This document shows positions 1 to 6,374 of a stretch of 11,196 bases of DNA, piece after piece. The stretch covers positions 1-11,196 of the forward strand of contig JAHJFH010000049.1 of assembly GCA_018824925.1 (NCBI GenBank), written 5' to 3'. The notes beneath the pieces were generated by a model. That model was not told where the DNA came from. It did not search any database and was given only the letters and a program-made list of their open reading frames with translations. Each line of letters opens with the position of its first letter. Positions within the stretch are counted from its first letter, which is position 1. The DNA comes from Thermoplasmatota archaeon (GTDB lineage: Archaea; Thermoplasmatota; E2; DHVEG-1). The translations under genes and the position numbers were made by a program.

Positions 1-1006
1 CTTGCGAGGTCATGCCTGTGCCTTTGATGTTTGGAAAAGCATAAAATGCACCCCGCGGTACCTGGCATCTAAACCCTGGTACTGAGTTCAAACCTTCAAC
101 GATTCGATTTCTTTTCTCTTTGAATCGCGCCATCATCTCAGGTATGAAACTCTGATCACCGGTCAGTGCTTCTATACCGGCCCATTGCGTGAACGCTGCG
201 GTACATGAAACAGCACTCACCAGGAAATCTTGGAGCCGCTCAGCCATCGCGTGTGGCACTACCATATACCCCAATCGCCATCCGGTCATGGCATAGTATT
301 TGGAAAAACCATCCAAGAGCACGGTCCTCTCCTTCGCTTCATCTCGTACTGTCGGAGAGTAATGACGTGTGTCGTATGTCATCTTAGAATATATCTCATC
401 AGAAACCACATAGATATCGTGCTGTTCAGCAAGTTCAGCAAGTTCCTCCATTTCTGATTTCGTCATCACCGATCCTGTTGGATTTTGCGGCGAGTTTACG
501 ACGATGAGTTTCGTTTTCTTCGTTATTCTTTCTCTGATGTCATCAGGGCTCATGCGGAACTCGTTTTCTTCTAGCAGGGGAACCATGATTTGTTGTGCCC
601 CGAGGAACGCTACGACTGATCCATACGTTGGATACCCCGGATCCTGATAAATCACCTCATCCCCAGGATCAACAATTGCAAGCATAGAAAAAAATATGCC
701 TGGTTTTAACCCTGGTGTGATCACGACCTGTTCTAGGTCAGGACGGTAGCCCCTGGTTTTCTCCACCTCATCTTGTATAACCTTCCGCAGATCCGTAATA
801 CCAATCGATGGAGTATAATGGGTTTTTTTCTCCTGGATGGCACGAATACCTGCTCGGATGATGTTTTCAGGGGTCTCGATATCAGGCTCTCCGATTTCAA
901 AGTGAAGTATGCTCTTTTTTTGACGTTCTAACTCTTGAGCTTTTGCAAGTACTTCAAATGCAGCCTCCCCATATATTCTGCTTGCTCCTTTACTTAGATT
1001 TACCAT
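1..1006 (-). CDS. Class I/II aminotransferase, aspartate type (3' end cut by window edge)
   Basis: PLP-dependent fold-type I aminotransferase, probably an aspartate/2-oxo acid transaminase in the cytoplasm. Reading from the ATG at 1006 gives 335 codons to the edge without a stop. An in-frame TGA lies just upstream (1012-1010), so this start is firm unless translation begins further in. Seen: EIGEPD at 37-42, NSPQNPTG at 171-178 (Asn175 stacks near PLP), SDEIY at 202-206 (Asp203 for the pyridine nitrogen, Tyr206), FSK with the Schiff-base Lys236, and GWRLGY at 242-247. These are the hallmarks of the AspC/Iγ family, usually about 380-400 residues, so some 50 residues including the substrate-carboxylate arginine lie outside the window. 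It is the last visible gene of the operon with AOR and homoserine dehydrogenase, 55 nt after the AOR stop. Alanine or aromatic substrates cannot be excluded. Confidence 0.94.
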   Translation of the reverse strand, partial: MVNLSKGASRIYGEAAFEVLAKAQELERQKKSILHFEIGEPDIETPENIIRAGIRAIQEKKTHYTPSIGITDLRKVIQDEVEKTRGYRPDLEQVVITPGLKPGIFFSMLAIVDPGDEVIYQDPGYPTYGSVVAFLGAQQIMVPLLEENEFRMSPDDIRERITKKTKLIVVNSPQNPTGSVMTKSEMEELAELAEQHDIYVVSDEIYSKMTYDTRHYSPTVRDEAKERTVLLDGFSKYYAMTGWRLGYMVVPHAMAERLQDFLVSAVSCTAAFTQWAGIEALTGDQSFIPEMMARFKEKRNRIVEGLNSVPGFRCQVPRGAFYAFPNIKGTGMTSQ

Positions 1007-1029
1007 AGGTCATTCACTTTTTTTACCTC
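1000..1029 (-). promoter_or_regulatory. Possible five-codon leader ORF and RBS at the aminotransferase start
   Basis: On the minus strand a GAGGT (1029-1025) sits 18 nt before the aminotransferase ATG, too far for normal use. It is 7 nt before a GTG (1017) that opens a tiny frame, GTG AAT GAC CTA TGG TAA. The stop of this frame lies just inside the start of the aminotransferase. The arrangement would allow reinitiation or coupling, but it is short enough to be chance. No other Shine-Dalgarno is visible for the aminotransferase. Confidence 0.22.
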
Positions 1030-1061
1030 ATTGTTTATTATCTCAGATGGAAGTACAAAGG

Positions 1062-2903
1062 CTATACAGGCACCCCACTTGCTTTACCATAGGCACTCAG
1101 ACGAAGTTCTTTGAGTTTTGCTGCAGTGGGAATGCCGCTCCTATCCCATCCTCGTAGAGAATAGTATTCTTCTACGCTTCGTTGGAACCCTTCTTTTGGT
1201 ATAAGAATTCCGTTCACGGGTCCCTTCGTAAATGGGTCCTTATAAAATCGAGGTGGCAGTGTATCGACGAGTGATCCTTGTGTTTCTCGAAGGTTAAACA
1301 AGCGAATAAGATTCCAGATACGTTCCCCCGCCAAAAGATAGCTTTCAACGGTATGGTCAAATCCTGATGCAAGGTTCCACATGCTTACACAATCTGTTTC
1401 AGAGATTGGTGCAAAATCGCACAGTACTAGTGAAAAGAATGCAGACCGCTCATCCTGAACCTTTTTGACAAGGTGCGCTTTCTTTTCGAAAGAAAACCTG
1501 TGAAAATTAGGGTTGTTTATCTCCGCTGTTACCGTCCATGCTCTCTGATGGCATCCTCCTCTATCAGAGGTGGCATACGCAAGACCCATACCAAAGGCAC
1601 CCCGGGGGTCATACCCTGGTATTTCCAGTCCTTTAACCTGTACTGCATACTGTTCACTGCCTTTCTGAAGCCGTGATGAAGCAGCTCGTACCCCCTCAGC
1701 TAATAAACCTCCTGCGGCTCCCCGTCGATAGGCGATATCATCGATAAGTTCTGCGAGTTCTTTTGTTTTCCCCCATCCAATCGCGTGGCCTCCGAGATCC
1801 GCATTGGTGATAGCACCTTTTTCATAGGCTTCAATAGCAAAACCAAGCACGCCACCTAACGAGATGGTGTCCATGCCAAGTTCATTGCATCGTTCATTGA
1901 GATAGGCGATGTCTTCTATTTTCCCGACACCAAGGTTGGAGCCCATAAGTGCTATGGTCTCATATTCAGGTCCCACTAATGAAACATTTTTGTACGGCCC
2001 TGACTTAATGGACGATTGATTCCAACAGGCAATTACGCAGTTGTAGCAAGCCCCTGATCCATCCACTATCTTCTCTTGCATCGCCTCAGCGTTGATCGCA
2101 TCACCTTGTTCAAAATACCCTTCTTGATAGTTTCTCGTTGGAAGCAGCCCCCAGTCGTTCACAGGTTTCACCCAAAAAGGCGTCCCATATTTTCTTCTCA
2201 AAGGAATAAAACCATTTTCTTGTATCTTCTGAAGAACTTCTTTGGTTTTGAGGCGAAACCTTTCAGGATCATGTATGGGGATTTTCTTGGTACCAGTTAC
2301 AACAATAGCTTTGAGGTTTTTTGACCCCATTACTGCGCCAGTGCCCCCTCGTCCCGCATGTCGATGTCCATCGATAGTAATAGCGGAGAACGCGACACGA
2401 TGTTCACCAGCAGGGCCTATCACCGCGGTTTTTACGCGCCCTTCGGTTTTTTGAAGCCAGTGGTGAGTTGCGAGACATTCCTTCCCCCAGAGTGCTGAAG
2501 CATCCTTGAACGCAACAGTATCATCTTTGATGAGAAGATACACTGGGGTATTAGATCGACCGGTGAGAAGAATAACATCCCAGCCTGCTTTTTTCATTTC
2601 TGCAGCGAAGATCCCCCCAAAATGGGAATCAACATACAGACCGGTTTGTGGGGATTTGGTAACAACGGTTCCTCGTCCTGATGTCTGCGTAGAGGTACCT
2701 GTAAGAGGACCGGTGGTAAACATGAGAATATTTTCTGGTGCCAGAGGATTCGTCCCCATTGGAAGTCGATCAAAAAGAATTTTCGCCCCGAGGCCTTTCG
2801 CCCCGATAAATTCCCTGGCGCTCTCCATATCTGTTTCTTCAACAGTAACATGGCGTGTGGTGACATTAATATTCAGCATTTTTCCTGTGTATCCACCGCT
2901 CAT
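1062..2903 (-). CDS. aor: Tungsten aldehyde:ferredoxin oxidoreductase (AOR family)
   Basis: Oxidises aldehydes to carboxylic acids with ferredoxin as acceptor. The reverse reaction, acid reduction, is known for family members when low-potential ferredoxin is abundant. Cytoplasmic, with tungsto-bispyranopterin and one [4Fe-4S] cluster. At 613 residues it matches the ~605 of Pyrococcus furiosus AOR. The cluster ligands are CYNCVIAC (Cys286, Cys289, Cys293) plus Cys495, almost the same positions as in the Pyrococcus enzyme as I recall it (288, 291, 295, 494). GPEYET places a Glu at 313, and SDRGGCHQR supplies His452, the counterparts of the active-site Glu and His. The N-terminal AOR domain (about 1-205) includes GHRHAGRGGTGAVMGSKNLK (179-198). 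The TAG stop at 1064-1062 is followed by the aminotransferase. The start has only a weak GGCGG upstream. Substrate cannot be told from sequence; the neighbouring homoserine dehydrogenase suggests aspartate semialdehyde as a candidate. Confidence 0.96.
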   Translation of the reverse strand: MSGGYTGKMLNINVTTRHVTVEETDMESAREFIGAKGLGAKILFDRLPMGTNPLAPENILMFTTGPLTGTSTQTSGRGTVVTKSPQTGLYVDSHFGGIFAAEMKKAGWDVILLTGRSNTPVYLLIKDDTVAFKDASALWGKECLATHHWLQKTEGRVKTAVIGPAGEHRVAFSAITIDGHRHAGRGGTGAVMGSKNLKAIVVTGTKKIPIHDPERFRLKTKEVLQKIQENGFIPLRRKYGTPFWVKPVNDWGLLPTRNYQEGYFEQGDAINAEAMQEKIVDGSGACYNCVIACWNQSSIKSGPYKNVSLVGPEYETIALMGSNLGVGKIEDIAYLNERCNELGMDTISLGGVLGFAIEAYEKGAITNADLGGHAIGWGKTKELAELIDDIAYRRGAAGGLLAEGVRAASSRLQKGSEQYAVQVKGLEIPGYDPRGAFGMGLAYATSDRGGCHQRAWTVTAEINNPNFHRFSFEKKAHLVKKVQDERSAFFSLVLCDFAPISETDCVSMWNLASGFDHTVESYLLAGERIWNLIRLFNLRETQGSLVDTLPPRFYKDPFTKGPVNGILIPKEGFQRSVEEYYSLRGWDRSGIPTAAKLKELRLSAYGKASGVPV

Positions 2904-2935
2904 ATAACCGCCATATTATTTTTTATGACAAAAGA

Positions 2936-3997
2936 TTATTGTGTACCTGTTTTCATACTTTTTTCAATGAATGTTCGATTGATGTTTAACAGATCGATGA
3001 GCAATGCGAACCCTGTTTCTCTTCGACCTGCACCAGGGCCAATAATGGTGACCGGCCCGAGTTCATCGGTGTAGTAGGTTAATGCATTTATGGCATCACC
3101 TACTCCTGCTAACGGGTCATTGAGCGAAAGTTTCTCTAACTGCACCTGTGCTTGTACTGAGCCGTTTGGTTGAACCTCTGCGCTTCCGATGAGCTTCCAT
3201 CGTTTTCCCTCAGCTTTTGCTCTTTTAATATCTTCTTTCGTCAGTTTTGTAATACCGTTTCTTTTCACATCCTCCCAGATGAGGTGTTTACCAAGGATAA
3301 CATTGGTTAAAATAACGACCTTGCCAAGGGCATCCCAGCCTTCCACATCTCCTGTGGGGTCTGTTTCAGCATACCCGCGGCTCTGCGCTTTCTTCAAGGC
3401 ATCATCATAGGACATACCTTCTTCCATGCGGGTAAGGATGTAATTTGTCGTTCCGTTTAATATGCCTCTGAACCCGGTGATGTTGTTGCCAGCTAACGTG
3501 TAGTGGGCAAGGTTCAATGCAGGAGTACCTGCGAGTACAACTCCTTCGAAACTATACTGTGCGTTCTGTGACTGTGCTAGATCTATAAGCGCCCTGGCTT
3601 GTTTTATCACTGGTCCTTTGTTTGTAGAAACAACATTTTTTCCCAGAGAAAGAGCCGTTTTTATATGGGTAAGTGCGGGCTCACCAGTTTTAATATCGGT
3701 GTAGGTGACTTCTACGATCGTATCAGCATTCGTCTTTTTAATCGTAGTTACACTATCCATGCCTTTGATGCCTGCTGGATATGTATCGAGTTTCTCGCCT
3801 TTTTTTACGAGAGCTAGTATTTTGATGAGGTCCAACCCAGTTTCATTATAGACAGAACCTTTCATGGTATCAGAGATGGCAACGACAGTATAGTGGAAAT
3901 CATATTTTTCTGCAAGCATGTTTTTTTTTTCTACCAATATATCTGCTAGACCCTGGCCAACTGTTCCAAAACCAATAAATGCTATGTTGAAATGCAC
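2936..3997 (-). CDS. hom: Homoserine dehydrogenase, short form without ACT domain
   Basis: NAD(P)-dependent interconversion of L-aspartate 4-semialdehyde and L-homoserine, the branch to threonine and methionine. The 353 residues comprise a Rossmann fold with GFGTVGQG at 9-16, the NKGP segment with Lys127, and the catalytic domain with GTPALNLA (157-164), LNGTTNYIL (180-188) and ETDPTGDVEGWDALGK (211-226), holding the acidic substrate-binding residues and catalytic Lys226. There is no C-terminal ACT domain, so allosteric threonine inhibition through ACT is not expected. Translation starts at GTG 3997, with GGAGAG at 4011-4006 and an 8-nt spacer. An ATG two bases upstream (3999) is out of frame and reads only MCIST before a stop. 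Only 2 nt separate it from the preceding gene and 32 nt from AOR, so co-transcription is very likely. Confidence 0.96.
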   Translation of the reverse strand: MHFNIAFIGFGTVGQGLADILVEKKNMLAEKYDFHYTVVAISDTMKGSVYNETGLDLIKILALVKKGEKLDTYPAGIKGMDSVTTIKKTNADTIVEVTYTDIKTGEPALTHIKTALSLGKNVVSTNKGPVIKQARALIDLAQSQNAQYSFEGVVLAGTPALNLAHYTLAGNNITGFRGILNGTTNYILTRMEEGMSYDDALKKAQSRGYAETDPTGDVEGWDALGKVVILTNVILGKHLIWEDVKRNGITKLTKEDIKRAKAEGKRWKLIGSAEVQPNGSVQAQVQLEKLSLNDPLAGVGDAINALTYYTDELGPVTIIGPGAGRRETGFALLIDLLNINRTFIEKSMKTGTQ

Positions 3998-3999
3998 AT

Positions 4000-5274
4000 C
4001 TATCGCTCTCCGTGATGTAATTTGGGTGCAGCATGGAACGACAACCCTTTTTTGGTTAAGGCACTGGCTGTGTTATTAATAGCTGCATGTTTATCCAGGT
4101 AGTTCTGCATGAGAAATGGCATGAGCCCCTTTTCTTCTATGTCTGCCTTTGGCATAAAATAATCGAGGATATCACTGGGGCGCTCCCGGTTTCTCTCAAC
4201 TTCGATCTCACCACCTTCGTGTTTTGCACTAATATTCTTTACCTTTGCAGCGATATCCAGTAACTCCTCGCGCCGGTCATAGGGTTGAACCACGATGCTT
4301 TTCCATGTTTCAAGTATGTGGTGTTCAAACCGAACAAAGTTTTCCAGACCAAGAGATCGCCGAATAGTATCACTAAGATCTATCGTGGCGTTATTCACAG
4401 AATTGGAGAAATTGAATCCAATGAGTGATGTGGAGCCATCCTCTCTTGAAAATAGTCGTGCAGCCATAAGGGTCCAAAAAACAGAGTAAGGATTGTCATT
4501 TCCCATGTAGACCGATATTTTGAATTCGATGTCTATCCCTAGCTTGTGCAAAAGATATCCAAGGAGTATCGTCCCTGGGTTAATATTGAGGACCTGTTTC
4601 ACACCATAGGTTGTATAATAATAGAGAAATTCATCTACCCATTTAATTGGGTGATCATTCGGTTGACCTACACCCCCAAAATAGCCGGTTATGGTCTCTG
4701 GTCCACCGAGATGAACGTTGGAGCCATCTGTGCCTCGTGTATCTAGTGTTTCACACCAACTTGCTCCGATGATTTGCATGGCTGCTGTCATTGCAAGAAG
4801 GTCGTTATCGTTTTCTTGTTCCTTCATGCATCGTACTCGTATAAATCGACCGGGCATGAGTTCTTTTTTCTCCAGCGCCTGGCGTGCTTGAGCCATAAAA
4901 AATGGGAAGTATTGACAGGCGCTTATCTCTAAGGTGACCGGAAAATCTTCGTTGAATTTGATGCCGTTTACCTTGTCGCTGAGTATCTTCTTGCGGTACT
5001 CATCAACGGTGATGAAAGCTCCGTTATCTCTTTGTGTTATCAACCATTCCAGGTCTTTAAAGTAGGAAATGTTCTTCTTTTTTAACCGTGCCATAAGAAT
5101 TTCCACCTTTCCTGCTTCTCTAGCTTTTCTGTTTATCTCTTCAGGCCCACCGTATTTCTCAACGACTGATAAGAGATCGTTGACTAACGTATTTTCCGAG
5201 TTTAGTAAAAAAGCGTTAACCTCATCGAGTCTTTTGCTTTCTATAGCAAGTTTATTTCTTAGGTTCCGAGACAT
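4000..5274 (-). CDS. Unrecognised 424-residue protein, first gene of the homoserine/AOR operon
   Basis: I do not recognise this family. The protein is soluble, with no signal peptide or membrane segment. Residues 1-100 look helical and charged. From about 110 to 330 there are alternating strand- and helix-like segments suggestive of a (beta/alpha)8-barrel. Clusters likely to be functional are ISACQYFP (117-124), GTDGSNVHLGGPETITGY (181-198), NINPGT (230-235), MGNDNPY (257-263) and FEHHI (316-320). The C-terminal 90 residues are charged and then end in a His-rich tail. The layout faintly recalls the barrel subunits of B12-dependent mutases, with a helical N-terminus followed by a barrel, but no B12-binding DxHxxG is seen; I treat that only as a guess. 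The start at ATG 5274 has a strong RBS (GGAGG at 5287-5283, 8-nt spacer). The stop codon is 2 nt from the homoserine dehydrogenase start, so its job is probably in homoserine or aspartate-semialdehyde metabolism. Confidence 0.9.
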   Translation of the reverse strand: MSRNLRNKLAIESKRLDEVNAFLLNSENTLVNDLLSVVEKYGGPEEINRKAREAGKVEILMARLKKKNISYFKDLEWLITQRDNGAFITVDEYRKKILSDKVNGIKFNEDFPVTLEISACQYFPFFMAQARQALEKKELMPGRFIRVRCMKEQENDNDLLAMTAAMQIIGASWCETLDTRGTDGSNVHLGGPETITGYFGGVGQPNDHPIKWVDEFLYYYTTYGVKQVLNINPGTILLGYLLHKLGIDIEFKISVYMGNDNPYSVFWTLMAARLFSREDGSTSLIGFNFSNSVNNATIDLSDTIRRSLGLENFVRFEHHILETWKSIVVQPYDRREELLDIAAKVKNISAKHEGGEIEVERNRERPSDILDYFMPKADIEEKGLMPFLMQNYLDKHAAINNTASALTKKGLSFHAAPKLHHGER

Positions 5275-5322
5275 AGGTTGTTCCTCCCTGTTAATCTGGT
5301 AGTAAAACGAATAAAAACAGCG

Positions 5323-5330
5323 CTATAAAT
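5323..5330 (-). promoter_or_regulatory. Archaeal TATA-box candidate for the four-gene operon
   Basis: On the minus strand ATTTATAG (5330-5323) lies 49-56 nt upstream of the first start. With the usual 25-nt spacing, transcription would begin near 5300. That leaves a leader of about 25 nt carrying the GGAGG ribosome binding site at 5287-5283. The region just upstream is A/T rich, as expected for a BRE/TATA element. No other promoter candidate of this quality lies inside the operon gaps. Confidence 0.5.
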
Positions 5331-5399
5331 AGTATTTGTTTTTCTATCTGTCAATAGGAAATAGGGTGTGTTTAACATCGAATTTGTTTTGTGTCACAG

Positions 5400-5641
5400 A
5401 TGTACACCGGGAGGAACATGGCAAGTCTTTTCCTTTCGAAGTTGAAACACAGGTATTGTAAGGATGTTGCTTAACAAAGTGGTTAGGCACAAAAAACAAC
5501 AAGGTTTTTATTATTTAACGTCAGATTATCTTATGCATTCTGAATATAACGACGACTGATAGCAAGAGATTTTTATGCATATTTTTTCGAAGGCGTTGTT
5601 CTCTTCAGAAGACCCTGTTTATAACATTCATCAACCTTCAT
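5400..5641 (-). pseudogene. Decayed HEPN-domain gene (toxin partner of the MNT gene)
   Basis: From ATG 5641 the minus strand reads MKVDECYKQGLLKRTTPSKK, then YA and a TAA. The same frame continues as KSLAISRRYIQNA, TAA, then DNLTLNNKNLVVFCA, TAA. This is the typical N-terminus of archaeal HEPN proteins (MKVEECxxxGLLKxxxPSKexAekSLeiaexyl...), read straight through stop codons 23, 37 and 53. The first two stops stand where family members usually have Glu, the third where Tyr is common (FCAY). After about 5480 the homology fades. In the +1 frame, RKEKTCH (5438-5418) could be the remnant of the RNase motif Rx4-6H, which is uncertain. The ATG overlaps the TGA of the upstream MNT gene (ATGA), as in intact MNT/HEPN pairs. 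HEPN proteins of such pairs act as ribonuclease toxins; this copy cannot make one. The left boundary is approximate. Confidence 0.7.
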
Positions 5642-6189
5642 GGCAACCCACTTCCCCATAACGCCATATGGTTTCCAAGGATTGATTCATAAAAAACGGT
5701 ATCTTTTTCTTTCAAAAGCCGCCATTCAGCACTGGTCATCATGTGAATAGAAACTATTTAACCTAATTTTTTTTCTATATATTATGAAAAAATGGTAACC
5801 GGTTTTTTTTCTTTCACAAGAAGCAGAACATCCACGTCGCTTTTTGAGTCATTTTCCCCAGATGCATAGGATCCATACAACACAATCGTATGAATCGAAT
5901 CATGGACTTTGAGAAGCTGAGGGACAAATGATACCTGTTCAAATAATATGAGAGTGTGAACGATTTTCATATGTTTAATAAGTGTAAGTTCATTGTTTAA
6001 TTTGTATACATGTACATTTCCTATGATTTCTTCAACAAGAATAGTGTCTTGATGAATGTTTCGTAAAAAGGTGTTGACGATTCCTGATCCAATACCAGTT
6101 TTTCGTACGATTTCTTTGGTATAGAAGCCATGATCAGGGTATCGTAAAAACAAGTTGAGGATTTTCTAGTCTCTATACCGTTCAAACAT
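5638..6189 (-). pseudogene. HTH-MNT nucleotidyltransferase gene broken by three in-frame stops
   Basis: Reading from ATG 6189 (GGAAG just upstream) gives MFERYRD, then TAG (6168-6166), then an uninterrupted 127 codons from KILNLFLRYPDHGF to a TAA (5784-5782), YIEKKLG, a second TAA (5760-5758), and IVSIHMMTSAEWRLLKEKD... to the TGA at 5640-5638. The frame never shifts. Ignoring the stops, the 183 residues form an N-terminal winged helix (about 1-60) and a minimal nucleotidyltransferase domain with GSYASG (106-111) and SDVDV (117-121; Asp118 and Asp120 bind metal), followed by the usual EKKLG...SIH and EWRxLKEKDxVFYESIL segments. Full-length relatives are about this size and act as antitoxins that AMPylate HEPN toxins. 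A 123-residue piece could still start at TTG 6153 (ending 5782), but it lacks the start of the HTH and the end of the MNT domain. Confidence 0.8.
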
Positions 6190-6237
6190 GTCTTCCAGAT
6201 ATATTATACATAGAAATATCGTTTCATAATTAATAGT

Positions 6238-6257
6238 TTAGTGTATAATCACACTAA
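6238..6257. promoter_or_regulatory. Inverted repeat upstream of the MNT pseudogene, possible operator
   Basis: TTAGTGT-ATAATC-ACACTAA is a perfect 7-bp inverted repeat with a 6-nt centre, 49-68 nt upstream of the MNT start. It lies next to a TATA-like stretch (about 6226-6236, minus strand). An HTH-bearing antitoxin often represses its own promoter through such a site. It is short and could be chance. Confidence 0.3.
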
Positions 6258-6347
6258 CACCATTCTATCTGCGCATCACCACCCCCATCCAGTACATACC
6301 CTCTTTTCTTAATCAAATTACGCATCACCGATGAACCGTGTGAGATT

Positions 6348-6357
6348 AAAAAAAAAA
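6348..6357 (-). terminator. T10-run terminator of the beta-propeller gene
   Basis: On the minus strand a run of ten T residues starts 18 nt after the stop codon of the propeller gene. Archaeal transcription terminates at such T-runs without needing a hairpin. The 160 nt beyond it, up to the MNT start, hold no convincing gene. Confidence 0.6.
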
Positions 6358-6374
6358 TGCTTATCGTGATTTTA

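Noticed and set aside
205..457. Two short plus-strand reading frames
   Set aside because: Antisense to the aminotransferase, whose catalytic motifs run through this stretch on the other strand.
2506..2907. 133-codon plus-strand reading frame
   Set aside because: Antisense to the well-supported AOR gene, with no protein-like motifs.
2900..2914. Four-codon ATG frame overlapping the AOR start by ATGA
   Set aside because: No RBS in front of it and too short to distinguish from chance.
6166..6168. TAG in the MNT gene read as pyrrolysine or another recoding event
   Set aside because: The same gene has two TAA stops and the HEPN partner has three or more. TAG also ends AOR and the unknown operon gene. 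Pseudogenisation explains all of these together.
6260..6345. Short minus-strand frame ending GYVLDGGGDAQIEWC
   Set aside because: Only about 23 codons from its ATG, with no RBS and no recognisable family; possibly a remnant, not supportable.
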